The notes: generated from the sequence alone by a model not told the origin. DNA of 64,000 bases from Diplonema papillatum (GCA_030068145.1 JAPJBO010001141.1:1-64000), one strand, 5' to 3'. Shown: positions 1-10,055, counted from the first letter of the stretch. Program-made: numbers and translations.

Positions 1-47
1 GGCATGTGTAACATACAGAGAGGCTCTCTGTATTTTACATTTTTAGC
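1..47 (+). repeat. Left terminal inverted repeat of the Merlin-like element
   Basis: It starts GGCATGTGTAAC and is identical over 47 bases to the reverse complement of 3673-3719. It runs straight into subterminal palindromes made of the same CTCTCTGTATTTTAC motif. Confidence 0.85.
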
Positions 48-235
48 AAAAAAAACGCTAAAAATGTAAAATACAGAGAGCTCTCTGTATTTTACATTTT
101 TAGCGAAAAATTCGCTAAAAATGTAAAATACAGAGAGATCTCTCTGTATTTTACATTTTTATCAAAGAAGACGCTAAAAATGTAACATACAGAGAGCTCT
201 AAAATGTAAAATACAGAGAGCTCGAGAGACGTACC
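24..235. repeat. Subterminal palindrome cluster
   Basis: This is a head-to-tail series of near-perfect hairpins. Each has arms of CTCTCTGTATTTTACATTTT followed by TAGC, and a loop of a few A or T bases. A single hairpin of the same kind lies next to the right end at about 3638-3696. The cluster cuts off the 3' part of the transposase reading frame, so expansion of the end palindrome probably replaced coding sequence. Confidence 0.8.
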
Positions 236-1251
236 CCTGACAACAATTCCAACAAAACGGAGGTACTCATAGCCGACTGGCTTGCCTGCTGTGTCTTTCA
301 CAACCTTACCACCAACAGAAAATTCATCAATCTCGATGATAGCCCCTGGGCCTCCTAGTGGTAAGTTTGCTGCTTCCATCTGTTGAGTGTCATCTCCTAG
401 AATGTCTCGAAATCCGCCTTCCCAGCGTGTGACGGTCTGACGGGTCATGGGAGCACACATTGAGACAACAAATGCTTGCCTTTCTCCGTGCACAAATCCA
501 GCAATCATGTGCCGTGCTCAGAATAGCTGCTGTTGAGTAAACCAGCTTGCAGTGACCACAAATGAAAACAGGCCAGTTGAGGGGTGTAGAACCATTTGCT
601 GCCGTCCAGACCATGTCTTCAAGCTTTGCATTGCACTTGTTGCATGTGATAGACTGCGGGATCACTCCATATTCACGTAGTTTTTCGGCCATTGTCCTGT
701 CTCCCTCCTGAATCAGTGCAGCAATCCCAAATTTAGGCTTTGCCTGCACCCGCTTTCGAAAGGTTCCAGAGTATCCCTCAGCCGTCTGCTGCTGTTTTTG
801 GGCAGGTGTAGCTGGCTTACCATGCAGGGTCAAAACCTTGTGTCTTTTTAAAATGCTCCCGCGGGGCCGATGGAGCCCTAAAAATTTTTTTGGAAAAAAA
901 AATTTTTGCTCAACTTCCTCAAAAATTACTGCAGAGTTTGTTCCAAACTTTTAAAATTCAAAAAACCCAATTTTTTTCCGGAATTTTTTTTTTTTGCCAT
1001 TTTCAAAAAGACACAAGGTTTTGACCCTGCATGTTACGCTGCTTTGTGCGTTGTCGCCGTTTTGCAACAGGCACAGGCACATCATCATCGTTGTCTTCTT
1101 CCTTTTTGACCTCAGCCCCTTCAGCCAGTGGAAGTCGAAGAGGAGCCGGTGCAGGGCCTGTGCGTCTTCTTTTGCTTCCTGGCTCTGCAGCTTCACAACC
1201 AGGTATCCACACCAGGAACAACAGCAACAGTATCAGCACGAGCATTTTCAT
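236..1251 (-). pseudogene. Merlin-like transposase, truncated and MITE-interrupted
   Basis: Read on the minus strand, the frame opens at 1251 with a strongly hydrophobic leader (MKMLVLILLLLFLVW, then PGCEAA) that looks like a signal peptide. A basic/acidic linker and a KRRQRTKQR cluster follow. MITE copy a (821-1033) interrupts the frame inside codons for KQRK. Beyond it comes EGYSGTFRKRVQAKP, then a zinc ribbon (CNKC ... CGHC, about 505-650). After a change of frame near 510-530 there is a helix-turn-helix-like stretch (MTRQTVTRWEGGF) and the catalytic-core start IEIDE. The other catalytic acidic residues are missing because palindromes replace the 3' end. Homologous pieces lie at 27450-27570 and 28024-28434. 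A hydrophobic leader is unexpected for a nuclear transposase. Confidence 0.7.
821..1033 (+). mobile_element. CATG MITE copy a
   Basis: The 213-bp element has ends CATGCAGGGTCAAAACC and GGTTTTGACCCTGCATG. The CGCTCCCGCGGGGCC block lies on the left (called + here). The flanking target duplication is TTAC. It sits inside the Merlin transposase frame, so it is younger than that gene. Confidence 0.9.
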
Positions 1252-1468
1252 TTTCTGGTTTTCTCACAATGTTCACCTGTCTGATGTGGCATAATGTTGG
1301 AGTGGCAAACTCTGGTTCAATGTTGCAATGGTCTGTTCTCCTTCAGCTGTGTTCTGTGATCTGTGAAACCTGGTGTGACCTGTGTCTCTTCACAAAGAAG
1401 ATCAAGACAGAAATCCAGGCTCGCCTCAAGACAGGAATCTGGTACCCTCAGGTCACCACACCCACTAC

Positions 1469-1681
1469 CATGCAGGATCGAAACCTTGTGTCTTTTTGGA
1501 AATGGCCAAAAAAAAACTTCTGGAAAAAAAATGGGTTTTTTGAATTTTAAAAGTTTGGAACAAACTCTGCAGTAATTTTTGAGGAAGTTGAGCAAACTTT
1601 TTTTTTTTCCAAATAAATTTTTAGGGCTCCATCGGCCCCGCGGGAGCGTTTTAAAAAGACACAAGGTTTTGACCCTGCATG
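1469..1681 (-). mobile_element. CATG MITE copy b
   Basis: 213 bp, opposite orientation to copy a, with target duplication CTAC on both sides (1465-1468 and 1682-1685). Confidence 0.9.
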
Positions 1682-1726
1682 CTACACTAATGTGTAGTGG
1701 AAATGTGTGGTGAAGGAAGGGTGTAT

Positions 1727-1939
1727 CATGCAGAGTCCAAACCTTGTGTCTTTTTAAAACGCTCCCGCGGAGCCGATGAACCCCAAAAAAAAAAGTTGGA
1801 AAAAAAAAATTTTGCTCAACTTCATCAAAAATTACTGCCGAGTTTGTTCCAAAATTTTAAAATTCAAAAAACCCAATTTTTTTCCAGAATTTTTTTTTTT
1901 TGCCATTTCCAAAAAGACACAAGGTTTTGACCCTGCATG
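1727..1939 (+). mobile_element. CATG MITE copy c
   Basis: 213 bp, target duplication GTAT. The left end carries the variant CATGCAGAGTCC. Confidence 0.9.
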
Positions 1940-2013
1940 GTATGTCCAGTTTGTACTGTGTTGGCTGCTCTTGTCTCCCCCCCACTACACAACACACACT
2001 ACACTCACACTAC

Positions 2014-2226
2014 CATGCAGGGTCAAAACCTTGTGTCTTTTTAAAACGCTCCCGCGGGGCCAATGGACCCCAAAAAAAAATTTTGGCAAAAAAAAAATCT
2101 GCTCAACTTCCGCAAAAATTACCGCAGTTTTTGTTCCAAAATTTTAAAATTCAAAAAACCCATTTTTTTTCTGGAAACAAAATTTTGGCCATTTCCAAGA
2201 AAGACACAAGGTTTTGACCCTGCATG
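2014..2226 (+). mobile_element. CATG MITE copy d
   Basis: 213 bp, target duplication CTAC, inserted in a CTACA/CTCACA microsatellite. Confidence 0.9.
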
Positions 2227-2357
2227 CTACACACCACTACACACACACTACACTCACACTTCACTACACTACACTGCAACTACACTACACTACACTACAA
2301 CTACACTACAACTACACTACACTACACTACAACTACAACTACACTACACTTCACTAC
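2227..2357. repeat. CTACA-type microsatellite
   Basis: A tandem CTACA/CTACAA run; similar runs lie at 2570-2604, 3248-3338 and 3551-3636. Every CTAC in it fits the NTAN target of the MITEs, which probably explains why five copies cluster here. Confidence 0.85.
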
Positions 2358-2569
2358 CATGCAGGGTCAAAACCTTGTGTCTTTTTGGAAATGGCCAAAA
2401 AAAAATTTCTGGAAAAAAAATGGGTTTTTTGAATTTTAAAAGTTTGGAACAAACTCTGCAGTAATTTTTGAGGAAGTTGAGCAAATTTTTTTTTTTCCAA
2501 AAAATTTTTTAGGGCTCCATCGGCCCCGCGGGAGCGTTTTGAAAAGACACAAGGTTTTGACCCTGCATG
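2358..2569 (-). mobile_element. CATG MITE copy e
   Basis: 212 bp, minus orientation, target duplication CTAC, inside the microsatellite. Confidence 0.9.
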
Positions 2570-2668
2570 CTACACTACACTGCAACTACACTACACTACA
2601 CTACCATGCAGGGTCAAAACCTTGTGTCTTTTTGGAAATGGCAAAAAAAAAATTTCCGGAAAAAATAT

Positions 2669-2880
2669 CATGCAGGGTCAAAACCTTGTGTCTTTTTGGG
2701 AATGGCCAAAATTTTGTTTCTGGAAAAAAAATGGGTTTTTTGAATTTTAAAAGTTTGGAACAAACTCTGCGGTAATTTTTGAGGAAGTTGAGCAAATTTT
2801 TTTTTTTCCAAAAAATTTTTTAGGGCTCCATCGGCCCCGCGGGAGCGTTTTAAAAAGACACAAGGTTTTGACCCTGCATG
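2669..2880 (-). mobile_element. CATG MITE copy g nested in f
   Basis: 212 bp, flanked by ATAT at 2665-2668 and 2881-2884. It lies inside copy f. Confidence 0.9.
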
Positions 2881-2884
2881 ATAT

Positions 2885-3095
2885 CATGCAGGGTCAGAAC
2901 CTTGTGTCTTTTTAAAACGCTCCCGCGGAGCCGATGGACCCCAAAAAAAAATGTTGGAAAAAAAAAAATTTGCTCAACTTCCTCAAAAATTACTGCAGAG
3001 TTTGTTCCAAACTTTTAAAATTCAAAAAACCCACTTTTTTTCTGGAAATTTTTTTTTGCCATTTTCAAAAAGACACAAGGTTTTGACCCTGCATG
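2885..3095 (+). mobile_element. CATG MITE copy h next to g
   Basis: 211 bp, flanked by ATAT at 2881-2884 and 3096-3099. It shares the ATAT duplication with copy g, so one of the two inserted into the other's target duplication. Confidence 0.9.
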
Positions 3096-3338
3096 ATATG
3101 GGTTTTTTGAATTTTAAAAGTTTGGAACAAACTCTGCAGTTATTTTTGAGGAAGTTGAGCAAAAAAAAATTTTTTCAAAATTTTTTTTAGGGCTCCATCG
3201 GCCCCGCGGGAGCGTTTTAAAAAGACACAAGGTTTTGACCCTGCATGCTACACTACACTACACCACACTACACTACACTACACTACACTACAACTACAAC
3301 TACACTACACTACACTACACTACACTACACTACACTAC

Positions 3339-3550
3339 CATGCAGGGTCAAAACCTTGTGTCTTTTTGGAAATGGCCAAAAAATCTTTTCCGGAAAAAAA
3401 TTGGGTTTTTCGAATTTTAAAATTTTGGAACAAAAACTGCGGTAATTTTTGAGGAAGTTGAGCAATTTTTTTTTTTTCCAAAATTTTTTTTTGGGGTCCA
3501 TCGGCCCCGCGGGAGCGTTTTAAAAAGACACAAGGTTTTGACCCTGCATG
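3339..3550 (-). mobile_element. CATG MITE copy i
   Basis: 212 bp, target duplication CTAC, inside the CTACA microsatellite. Confidence 0.9.
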
Positions 3551-3672
3551 CTACACTACACTACACTACACTACAACTACAACTACACTACACTACATTT
3601 CACTACACTGCAACTACACTACACTACACTGCACTACATCTCTCTGTATTTTACATTTTTAGCATTTTTTGT

Positions 3673-3719
3673 GCTAAAAATGTAAAATACAGAGAGCCTC
3701 TCTGTATGTTACACATGCC
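3673..3719 (-). repeat. Right terminal inverted repeat of the Merlin-like element
   Basis: It ends TGTTACACATGCC and is a perfect reverse complement of bases 1-47. The ATATGACCCC minisatellite begins at once outside it. Confidence 0.85.
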
Positions 3720-3773
3720 ATATAGGGGTCATATAGGGGTCATATGGGGGTCATATAGGGGTCATATAGGGGT
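3719..3773 (-). repeat. ATATGACCCC 10-bp minisatellite (left block)
   Basis: Five units of CATATAGGGGT, the reverse complement of ATATGACCCCT. The same 10-mer recurs between MITEs from 5669 to 7806 and at 26541-26882 in the opposite orientation. Confidence 0.85.
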
Positions 3774-5238
3774 CTGTTCCAAGGCAGACGGCTGTTTAGT
3801 GTTGCAAACGAATCACGAGCACACTGAAATGGGTCTTCCACACACTGAAATCAAGTGCTCCTAAGCAGACGAACTGTGAGTGTTGCAAACGAAACGTAAA
3901 TGAACTGAAATAGGGACCTCATACACTGAAATCGAGTGTGAACAATCTGATCGATCTCTCTTAATAAAAGATTAAAGCGCCGAAGGCGCAACCACCCAAT
4001 CAAACTTTGCACACGCAATTGCGACTGTTCCAAGGCAGACGGCTGTTTAGTGTTGCAAACGAATCACGAGCACACTGAAATGGGTCTTCCACACACTGAA
4101 ATCAAGTGCTCCTAAGCAGACGAACTGTGAGTGTTGCAAACGAAACGTACATGAACTGAAATAGGGACCTCATACACTGAAATCGACTGTGAACAATCTG
4201 ATCGATCTCTCTTAATAAAAGATTAAAGCGCCGAAGGCGCAACCACCAAATCAAACTTTGCACACGCAATTGCGACTGTTTGGCAGACGGCTGTTTAGTG
4301 TTGCAAACGAATCACGAGCACACTGAAATGGGACTTCCACACACTGAAATCAAGTGCTCCTAAGCAGACGAACTGTGAGTGTTGCAAACGAAACGTAAAT
4401 GAACTGAAATAGGGACCTCATACGCTGAAATCGACTGCGAACAATCTGATCGATCTCTCTTAATAAAAGATTAAAGCGCCGAAGGCGCAACCACCCAATC
4501 CAACTTGAACACGCAATTGCGACTGTTCCAAGGCAAACGGCTGTTTAGTGTTGCAAACGAATCATGAACACGCTGAAATGGGTCTTCCATACACTGAAAT
4601 CAAGTGCTCCTAAGCAGACGAACTGTGAGTGTTGCAAACGAAACGTAAATGAACTGAAATAGGGACCTCATACACTGAAATCGAGTGTGAACAATCTGAT
4701 CGATCTCTCTTAATAAAAGATTAAAGCGCCGAAGGCGCAACCACCCAATCCAACTTTGCACACGCAATTGCGACTGTTTGGCAGACGGCTGTTTAGTGTT
4801 GCAAACGAAACATGAACACGGTGAAATGGGTCTTCCACACACTGAAATCAAGTGCTCCTAAGCAGACGAACTGTGAGTGTTGCAAACGAAACGCAAATGA
4901 ACTGAAATAGAGACCTCACACGCTGAAATCGACTGCGAACTATCTGATCGATCTCTCTTAATAAAAGATTAAAGCGCCGAAGGCGCAACCACCCAATCCG
5001 ACTTTGCACACGCAATTGCGACTGTTCTAAGGCAGACGGCTGTTTAGTGTTGCAAACGAAACATGAACAAGCTGAAATGGGTCTTCCATACACTGGAATC
5101 AAGTGCTCCTAAGCAGACGAACTGTGAGTGTTGCAAACGAAACGCAAATGAACTGAAATAGGGACCTCATACGCTGAAATCGACTGCGAACAATCTGATC
5201 GATCTCCCTTAATAAAAGATTAAAGCGCCGAAGGCGCA
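3774..5238 (+). repeat. ~250-bp satellite array, six units
   Basis: Units begin near 3775, 4027, 4278, 4525, 4776 and 5023. Each holds two related half-modules (GCAGACGGCTGTTTAGTG and GCAGACGAACTGTGAGTG) and a perfect GCGCCGAAGGCGC hairpin. Open frames on either strand are a by-product of the repeat. The same family returns inverted at 25556-26530, and a longer ~370-bp relative at 10.2-11.6, 17.9-20.7 and 23.1-25.6 kb. Confidence 0.9.
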
Positions 5239-5668
5239 AGGGCATTCTTTACTCGCGAGGGGGCAGGTGGCGTGACGTCGTCCCGGCGGCGATCATAGCT
5301 TGCCTCATGGTCGGTGTTCCCCTTCGTTTGTTTTGTGAGTATCCTGACTGGTGACCTTTTACCGTTCTCTTTCAACTGGAGTGGCCACGGCGGAACCCGT
5401 CAAGTGGGAGAACCCACCAACAGACGAACGCAGGAAGGAGCTCAGGCCGAAGTTTGTAGAGCATCTGTGGAAAGTAGGTGCGAGAACAGGCAAACCTTGT
5501 GCGCTAGCTTCGTCCAACCGTGAATCAATAAGCAGGGCCTACCCCACATTCTCACTGTCATTTGAGAGAGAGAGAGAGCGCTGCCAGAGGAACGCCAGCC
5601 GAACAACGGCTGCAGACCCCGCCTCAGAACGAGTGCGATGATGCCAGAAGAAGCCAGCAACAATTCCT
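5239..5668 (+). other. Unique segment with a possible exon
   Basis: The satellite stops at 5238. About 5380-5500 (+) has a coding-like stretch (VKWENPPTDERRK then LRPKFVEHLWKVG) whose product I do not recognise. No clear start or splice pair was found. A GA microsatellite follows at 5562-5580. It could be an exon fragment caught between repeats. Confidence 0.2.
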
Positions 5669-5694
5669 ATATGACCCCCATATGACCCCCATAT

Positions 5695-5906
5695 CATGCA
5701 GGGTCAAAACCTTGTGTCTTTTTAAAACGCTCCCGCGGGGCCGATGGAGCCCTAAAAATTTTTTTGGAAAAAAAATTTTTTGCTCAACTTCCTCAAAAAT
5801 TACTGCAGAGTTTGTTCCAAACTTTTAAAATTCAAAAAACCCAATTTTTTTCCGGAAATTTTTTTTTTGCCATTTTCAAAAAGACACAAGGTTTTGACCC
5901 TGCATG
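5695..5906 (+). mobile_element. CATG MITE copy j
   Basis: 212 bp, target duplication ATAT taken from the ATATGACCCC array. Confidence 0.9.
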
Positions 5907-5960
5907 ATATGACCCCCATATGACCCCCATATGACCCCTATATGACCCCTATATGACTAC
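5903..5960 (+). repeat. ATATGACCCC minisatellite
   Basis: About five units immediately right of copy j, ending in ATATATATGAGAGG. A GTCT/GT microsatellite follows at 5971-6028. Confidence 0.8.
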
Positions 5961-6029
5961 ATATATATGAGAGGCCATGTGCGTCTGTGTGTCTGTCTGT
6001 CTGTCTGTCTGTCTGTGTGTGTGTCTGTC

Positions 6030-6692
6030 CTCGGCAGGTCCAAAAATTGAACGACTTTTTCGCCGAAACGACAAAATTTCGGGGGCCTATCACTCCACCG
6101 CTCGGACTAGAACTCATAATTTACGTGGCGTCTCTCTTAAAAGGTGCACGAAATTTTTGAGCCGAACCACCTTAGAGCGCGGCGCCCCGCACGGGGGCTC
6201 GGGTCACAGAAAATTTCGAACCAGACGCCTGTACAAGTGGGGACTTTTTTTTCGAGAATGACTTTTTCACCCCGCCGGTCGGACTTTGTGTCAAAATTTC
6301 CGGAAAATTTTTTCGAAATTTTTTTTTTCACCTTAGAGCGCGCCGCCCCCCCCCCTCCCCCACCCCGGGGCGGGTTCCGGGTCAAAAAAAATTTTCGAAA
6401 AAAAAGTAGTTTTTTCGAGGTTTTTGGGGTGTTTAAGCGCGTTTTGGGGGTTCAAAGTCGTTTTTTCGACTGAAAAATTTTCGGTGACCAAAACCACCTT
6501 GGTGAAATTTACGGCGCCCAGGCGGGTTCCGGGTGGAATTTTTGGTCGAAAAAAATTTCGAAATTTTACTTCATTTTTCGGACTTTTTAGAGTACTTTGA
6601 CTCGTTTTTTTTTGAAATTTTTTCCGTTTTTTCTTCCCCAACCCGGGCCGATAGGCCCGGGTTGGGGAAGTAAACACGCTCCGAAGGAGCGT
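6030..6692. other. AT-rich segment with two hairpins, no gene seen
   Basis: Degenerate TTTTCGAAATTTTT and GGTTCCGGGT motifs recur here, but no coding feature was found. At 6636-6667 a perfect palindrome has arms CCCCAACCCGGGCC. A second short hairpin (CACGCTCC GAA GGAGCGTG) lies at 6674-6692, against the next minisatellite. Confidence 0.5.
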
Positions 6693-6835
6693 GACCCCTA
6701 TATGACCCCCATATGACCCCTATATGACCCCCATATGACCCCCATATGACCCCCATATGACCCCCATATGACCCCTATATGACCCCTATATGACCCCTAT
6801 ATGACCCCCATATGACCCCTATATGACCCCCATAT
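6691..6835 (+). repeat. ATATGACCCC minisatellite, ~14 units
   Basis: The longest uninterrupted left-side run of the 10-mer (variants ATATGACCCCT and ATATGACCCCC). MITE k inserted at its last ATAT. Confidence 0.9.
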
Positions 6836-7048
6836 CATGCAGGGTCAACACCTTGTGTCTTTTTAAAACGCTCCTGCGGAGCCGATGGAGCCCTAAAAAA
6901 AATTTTGGAAAAAAAAAATTTTGCTCAACTTCCTCAAAAATTACTGCAGAGTTTGTTCCAAACTTTTAAAATTCAAAAAACCCAATTTTTTTTCCGGAAA
7001 TTTTTTTTTTGCCATTTTCAAAAAGACACAAGGTTTTGACCCTGCATG
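6836..7048 (+). mobile_element. CATG MITE copy k
   Basis: 213 bp, target duplication ATAT within the 10-mer array. Confidence 0.9.
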
Positions 7049-7074
7049 ATATGACCCCTATATGACCCCCATAT

Positions 7075-7284
7075 CATGCAAAACCTTGTGTCTTTTTAAA
7101 ACGCTCCCGCGGGGCCGATGGAGCCCTAAAAATTTTTTTGGAAAAAAAAAAAATTGCTCAACTTCCTCAAAAAATGCTGCAGAGTTTGTTCCAAACTTTT
7201 AAAATTCAAAAAACCCATTTTTTTTTCCGCAATTTTTTTTTTTTTGGCCATTTTCAAAAAGACACAAGGTGTTGACCCTGCATG
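7075..7284 (+). mobile_element. CATG MITE copy l
   Basis: 210 bp, target duplication ATAT. The left end lacks GGGTC after CATGCA, so the TIRs are asymmetric. Confidence 0.88.
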
Positions 7285-7355
7285 ATATGACCCCCATATG
7301 AACCCCATATGACCCCTATATGACCCCTATATGACCCCCATTTAGCCCCCACAAC

Positions 7356-7567
7356 ACTGCAGGGTCAAAACCTTGTGTCTTTTTGAAAATGGCAAAAAAA
7401 AAATTTCCGGAAAAAAATTGGGTTTTTTGAATTTTAAAAGTTTGGAACAAACTCTGCAGTAATTTTTGAGGAAGTTGAGCAAATTTTTTTTTTTCCAAAA
7501 AAAATTTTAGGGCTCCATCGGCCCCGCGGGAGCGTTTTAAAAAGACACAAGGTTTTGACCCTGCATG
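7356..7567 (-). mobile_element. CATG MITE copy m, degenerate left end
   Basis: About 212 bp, minus orientation. The left end reads CACTGCAGGG instead of CATGCAGGG, and no matching target duplication remains, so this is an older or damaged copy. Confidence 0.8.
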
Positions 7568-7577
7568 ATAAAGGTAT

Positions 7578-7788
7578 CATGCAGGGTCAAAACCTTGTGT
7601 CTTTTTAAAACGCTCCCGCGGGGCCGATGGAGCCCTAAAATTTTTTTTGGAAAAAAAAAATTTTGCTCAACTTCCTCAAAAATTACTGCAGAGTTTGTTC
7701 CAAACTTTTAAAATTCAAAAACCCCAATTTTTTTCCAGAAATTTTTTTTTTGCCATTTCAAAAAGACACAAGGTTTTGACCCTGCATG
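7578..7788 (+). mobile_element. CATG MITE copy n
   Basis: 211 bp. The flanks are GTAT and ATAT, so the 4-bp duplication has one mismatch. Confidence 0.85.
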
Positions 7789-7807
7789 ATATGACCCCCC
7801 CTATGAC

Positions 7808-8256
7808 CAAAAAGGTCGAGTTGGCGTCCTACAGGTGAAGTATCATGCAGGGTCAAAACCTTGTGTCTTTTTAAAACGCTCCCGCGGGGCCGATGGACCC
7901 CAAAAAAAAAAGTTGGAAAAAAAAAAAATTGCTCAACTTCATCCAAAATTCCTGCAGAGTTTGTTCCAAAATTTTAAAATTCAAAAAACCCATTTTTTTT
8001 TCCGGAAGCAAAATTTTGGCCATTTCCAAAAAGACACAAGGTTTTGACCCTGCATGGTATACAGGAATAAGGTGTGGATGGCGTCTTGATTCAAAAGGTC
8101 CAAAAAAGGTCGAGTTGGCGTCCTAAAATTTGTGAATCAAAAAAGGTCGAGTTGGCGTCCGAGCGGTGAATGAATCAAAAAAGGTCGAGTTGGCGTCCTA
8201 TAGGTGGAATGAATCAAAAAAGGTCGAGTTGGCGTCCGAGTAGGACGCCATCGGGA
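7808..8256 (+). repeat. GGTCGAGTTGGCGTCC interspersed short repeat
   Basis: Five copies of AAAAAGGTCGAGTTGGCGTCC, spaced about 35-50 bp in the right-hand part, with variable linkers around TAGGTGAATGAATC. MITE o interrupts the series after the first copy. Confidence 0.75.
7844..8055 (+). mobile_element. CATG MITE copy o
   Basis: 212 bp, target duplication GTAT. Confidence 0.9.
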
Positions 8257-8264
8257 ACGGTGCC

Positions 8265-8316
8265 ACGTCTAAGTTCCGCCGAACCCAAAAAAAAGTGGTT
8301 CAGCGGAACTTAGAGG
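8265..8316. repeat. ~50-bp mini-hairpin element
   Basis: CTAAGTTCCGCCGAACCC, an A-rich loop, then its near reverse complement GGTTCAGCGGAACTTAG. Two more copies lie in tandem at 27581-27627 and 27639-27685, suggesting a mobile foldback unit. Confidence 0.75.
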
Positions 8317-8421
8317 TACATGGTGCAGAGACAGACATTTCCTCACCACCAGAGCCTCAGTTAGAGGGTGGTAGTCTGTATGGCGCGTTTTTTATTTTTA
8401 GGTGGAGTGTCGAGGGCTTAT

Positions 8422-8610
8422 CATGCAGGGTCAAAACCTTGTGTCTTTTTGGAAATGGCCAAAAAAAAATTTCTGGAAAAAAAATGGGTTTTTTGAATTT
8501 TAAAAGTTTGGAACAAACTCTGCAGTAATTTTGGAGGACGTTGAGCAAAATTTTTTTTTTCCAAAATTTTTTTTAGGGCTCCATCGGCCCCGCGGGAGCG
8601 TTTTAAAAAG
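8422..8610 (-). mobile_element. CATG MITE copy p, truncated
   Basis: The left end is intact after TTAT. The right end is lost after GAGCGTTTTAAAAAG, where copy q begins a few bases on. Confidence 0.85.
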
Positions 8611-8617
8611 GGGATAA

Positions 8618-8668
8618 CATGCAGGGTCAGAACCTTGTGTCTTTTTAAAACGCTCCTGCGGGGCCGAT
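8618..8668 (+). mobile_element. CATG MITE copy q, left end only
   Basis: About 51 bp of a plus-oriented copy (CATGCAGGGTCAGAACC to GGGGCCGAT), cut where the CTTCACTTTG array starts. Confidence 0.8.
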
Positions 8669-8671
8669 CGA

Positions 8672-9778
8672 GGCTGGTCTTCACTTTGGCTCATCTTCAC
8701 TTTGTCTCCAGGATACAAAGTGAAGATCCTGCCCCGGATACAAAGTGAAGATCCTGTTTGGATACAAAGTGAAGATCTCTAAAGTGAAGATCCTGTTTGG
8801 ATACAAAGTGAAGATCCTGTTTGGATACAAAGTGAAGATTTTAAGTCGAAAAATCTTCACTTTGTATCCAAGCTGGATCTTCACTTTGGATCCGGGGTAC
8901 AAAGTGAAGATCCTGTTAGAATCCAAAGTGAAGATTTTTAGTCGAAAAAATCTTCACTTTGTATCTGGTCAAAATGTCTCTAGCAGGTCACTCAACAGCT
9001 CAGTCAGAAGACTGTCCAGGCCTTGTGACCCTGGATGGCGTGATCCTGTTTGGAGACAAAGTGAAGATTTTAAGTCGAAAAATCTTCACTTTGTCTCCCG
9101 GGTACAAAGTGAAGATCCTGTTTGGATACAAAGTGAAGATCCTGTTTGGAGACAAAGTGAAGATCCAGTTTGGATACAAAGTGAAGATTTTAACATGCAG
9201 GGTCAAAACCTTGTGTCTTTTTAAAACGCTCCCGCGGGGCCGATGGAGCCCGAAAAAAAATTTTGGAAAAAAAAAATTTTGCTCAACTTCCGCAAAAATT
9301 ACTGCAGAGTTTGTTCCAAACTTTTAAAATTCAAAAAACCCAATTTTTTTCCGGAATTTTTTTTTTTGCCATTTTCAAAAAGACACAAGGTTTTGACCCT
9401 GTATGTTAAGTCGAAAAATCTTCACTTTGTCTCCCGGGTACAAAGTGAAGATCCTGTTTGGATACAAAGTGAAGATTTTAAGTCGAAAAATCTCCAAACT
9501 GGATCTTCACTTTGGAGATCTTCACTTTGTATCCAGGATACAAAGTGAAGATCCTGTTTGGAGACAAAGTGAAGATTTTAAGTCGAAAAATCTTCAAACT
9601 GGATCTTCACTTTGGAGATCTTCACTTTGTATCCAGGATACAAAGTGAAGATCCTGTTTGGAGACAAAGTGAAGATTTTAAGTCGAAAAATCTTCACTTT
9701 GTCTCCCGGGTACAAAAGTGAAGATCCTGTTTGGATACAAAGTGAAGATCCTGTTTGGAGACAAAGTGAAGGCGGCGG
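8672..9778. repeat. 24-bp GATACAAAGTGAAGATC minisatellite with inverted blocks
   Basis: The 24-bp unit GATACAAAGTGAAGATC(CTGTTTG), with a GAGACAAAG variant, occurs in both orientations. The switch points are hairpins of GTGAAGATTTT AAGTC GAAAAATCTTCAC, seen about seven times. Frames stay open because 24 is a multiple of 3, so the predicted KVKILFGY proteins are not credible genes. MITE r splits the array. Confidence 0.9.
9194..9405 (+). mobile_element. CATG MITE copy r
   Basis: 212 bp, target duplication TTAA. The right end has CCCTGTATG for CCCTGCATG. Confidence 0.9.
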
Positions 9779-10055
9779 TCCCGATACCGTCTCATGAGAC
9801 CTTATCGATACCTTTTTTGCCCATTTCTGGGTTGCGCCCTTATCTCGACCTTTTTGGCCCGTTTTTGGGTTGCACCCTTATCTCGACCTTTTTGAGATGC
9901 GCCCTTATCTCTACCTTTTTGAGCTGCGCCCTTATCTCTACCTTTTTGGCCCGTTTTTGGCTTGTTCCCTTATCTCGACCTTTTTTGGGGGTTGTTCCCT
10001 TATCTCGGCCTTTTTTTGGGGTTGCGCCCTTATCTCTACCTTTTTTGGGATTGTG
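9773..10055 (-). repeat. CCCTTATCTCGACC minisatellite, left copy
   Basis: Units of TTGCGCCCTTATCTCGACC with T-tract spacers, beginning after GGCGGCGGTCCCGATACCGT. The same block, including that boundary, occurs inverted at 27041-27450, pairing the two sides of the satellite region. Confidence 0.88.

Larger units (their letters stand above)
2605..3247 (-). mobile_element. CATG MITE copy f, split by nested copies g and h
   Basis: The outer element has its left end at 2605 and its right end at 3247, both next to CTAC. It is interrupted after its GGAAAAAA tract by copies g and h. Its second half resumes at about 3100 (GGGTTTTTTGAATTTT). This gives an insertion order of f first, then g and h. Confidence 0.85.
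1..3719 (-). mobile_element. Merlin-like DNA transposon with 47-bp TIRs, MITE-riddled
   Basis: Bases 1-47 and 3673-3719 are perfect inverted repeats (end GGCATGTGTAACATACAGAG). The unit encloses a minus-strand gene whose product has a zinc ribbon and the LGGPGAIIEIDE stretch typical of Merlin (IS1016/IS1595-like) transposases. The left target duplication would lie before base 1, so it cannot be checked. Only the N-terminal part and the first catalytic Asp of the transposase remain, so the copy is non-autonomous. Nine CATG MITEs and long CTACA microsatellite stretches fill the right two thirds. The TIR pairing is seen directly; the superfamily is inferred from the transposase motifs. Confidence 0.75.

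Noticed and set aside
8672-9778. KVKILFGY / QSEDPVW repeat proteins
   Set aside because: A 24-bp unit keeps every frame open; both strands and all frames show it, so it is not evidence of a gene.
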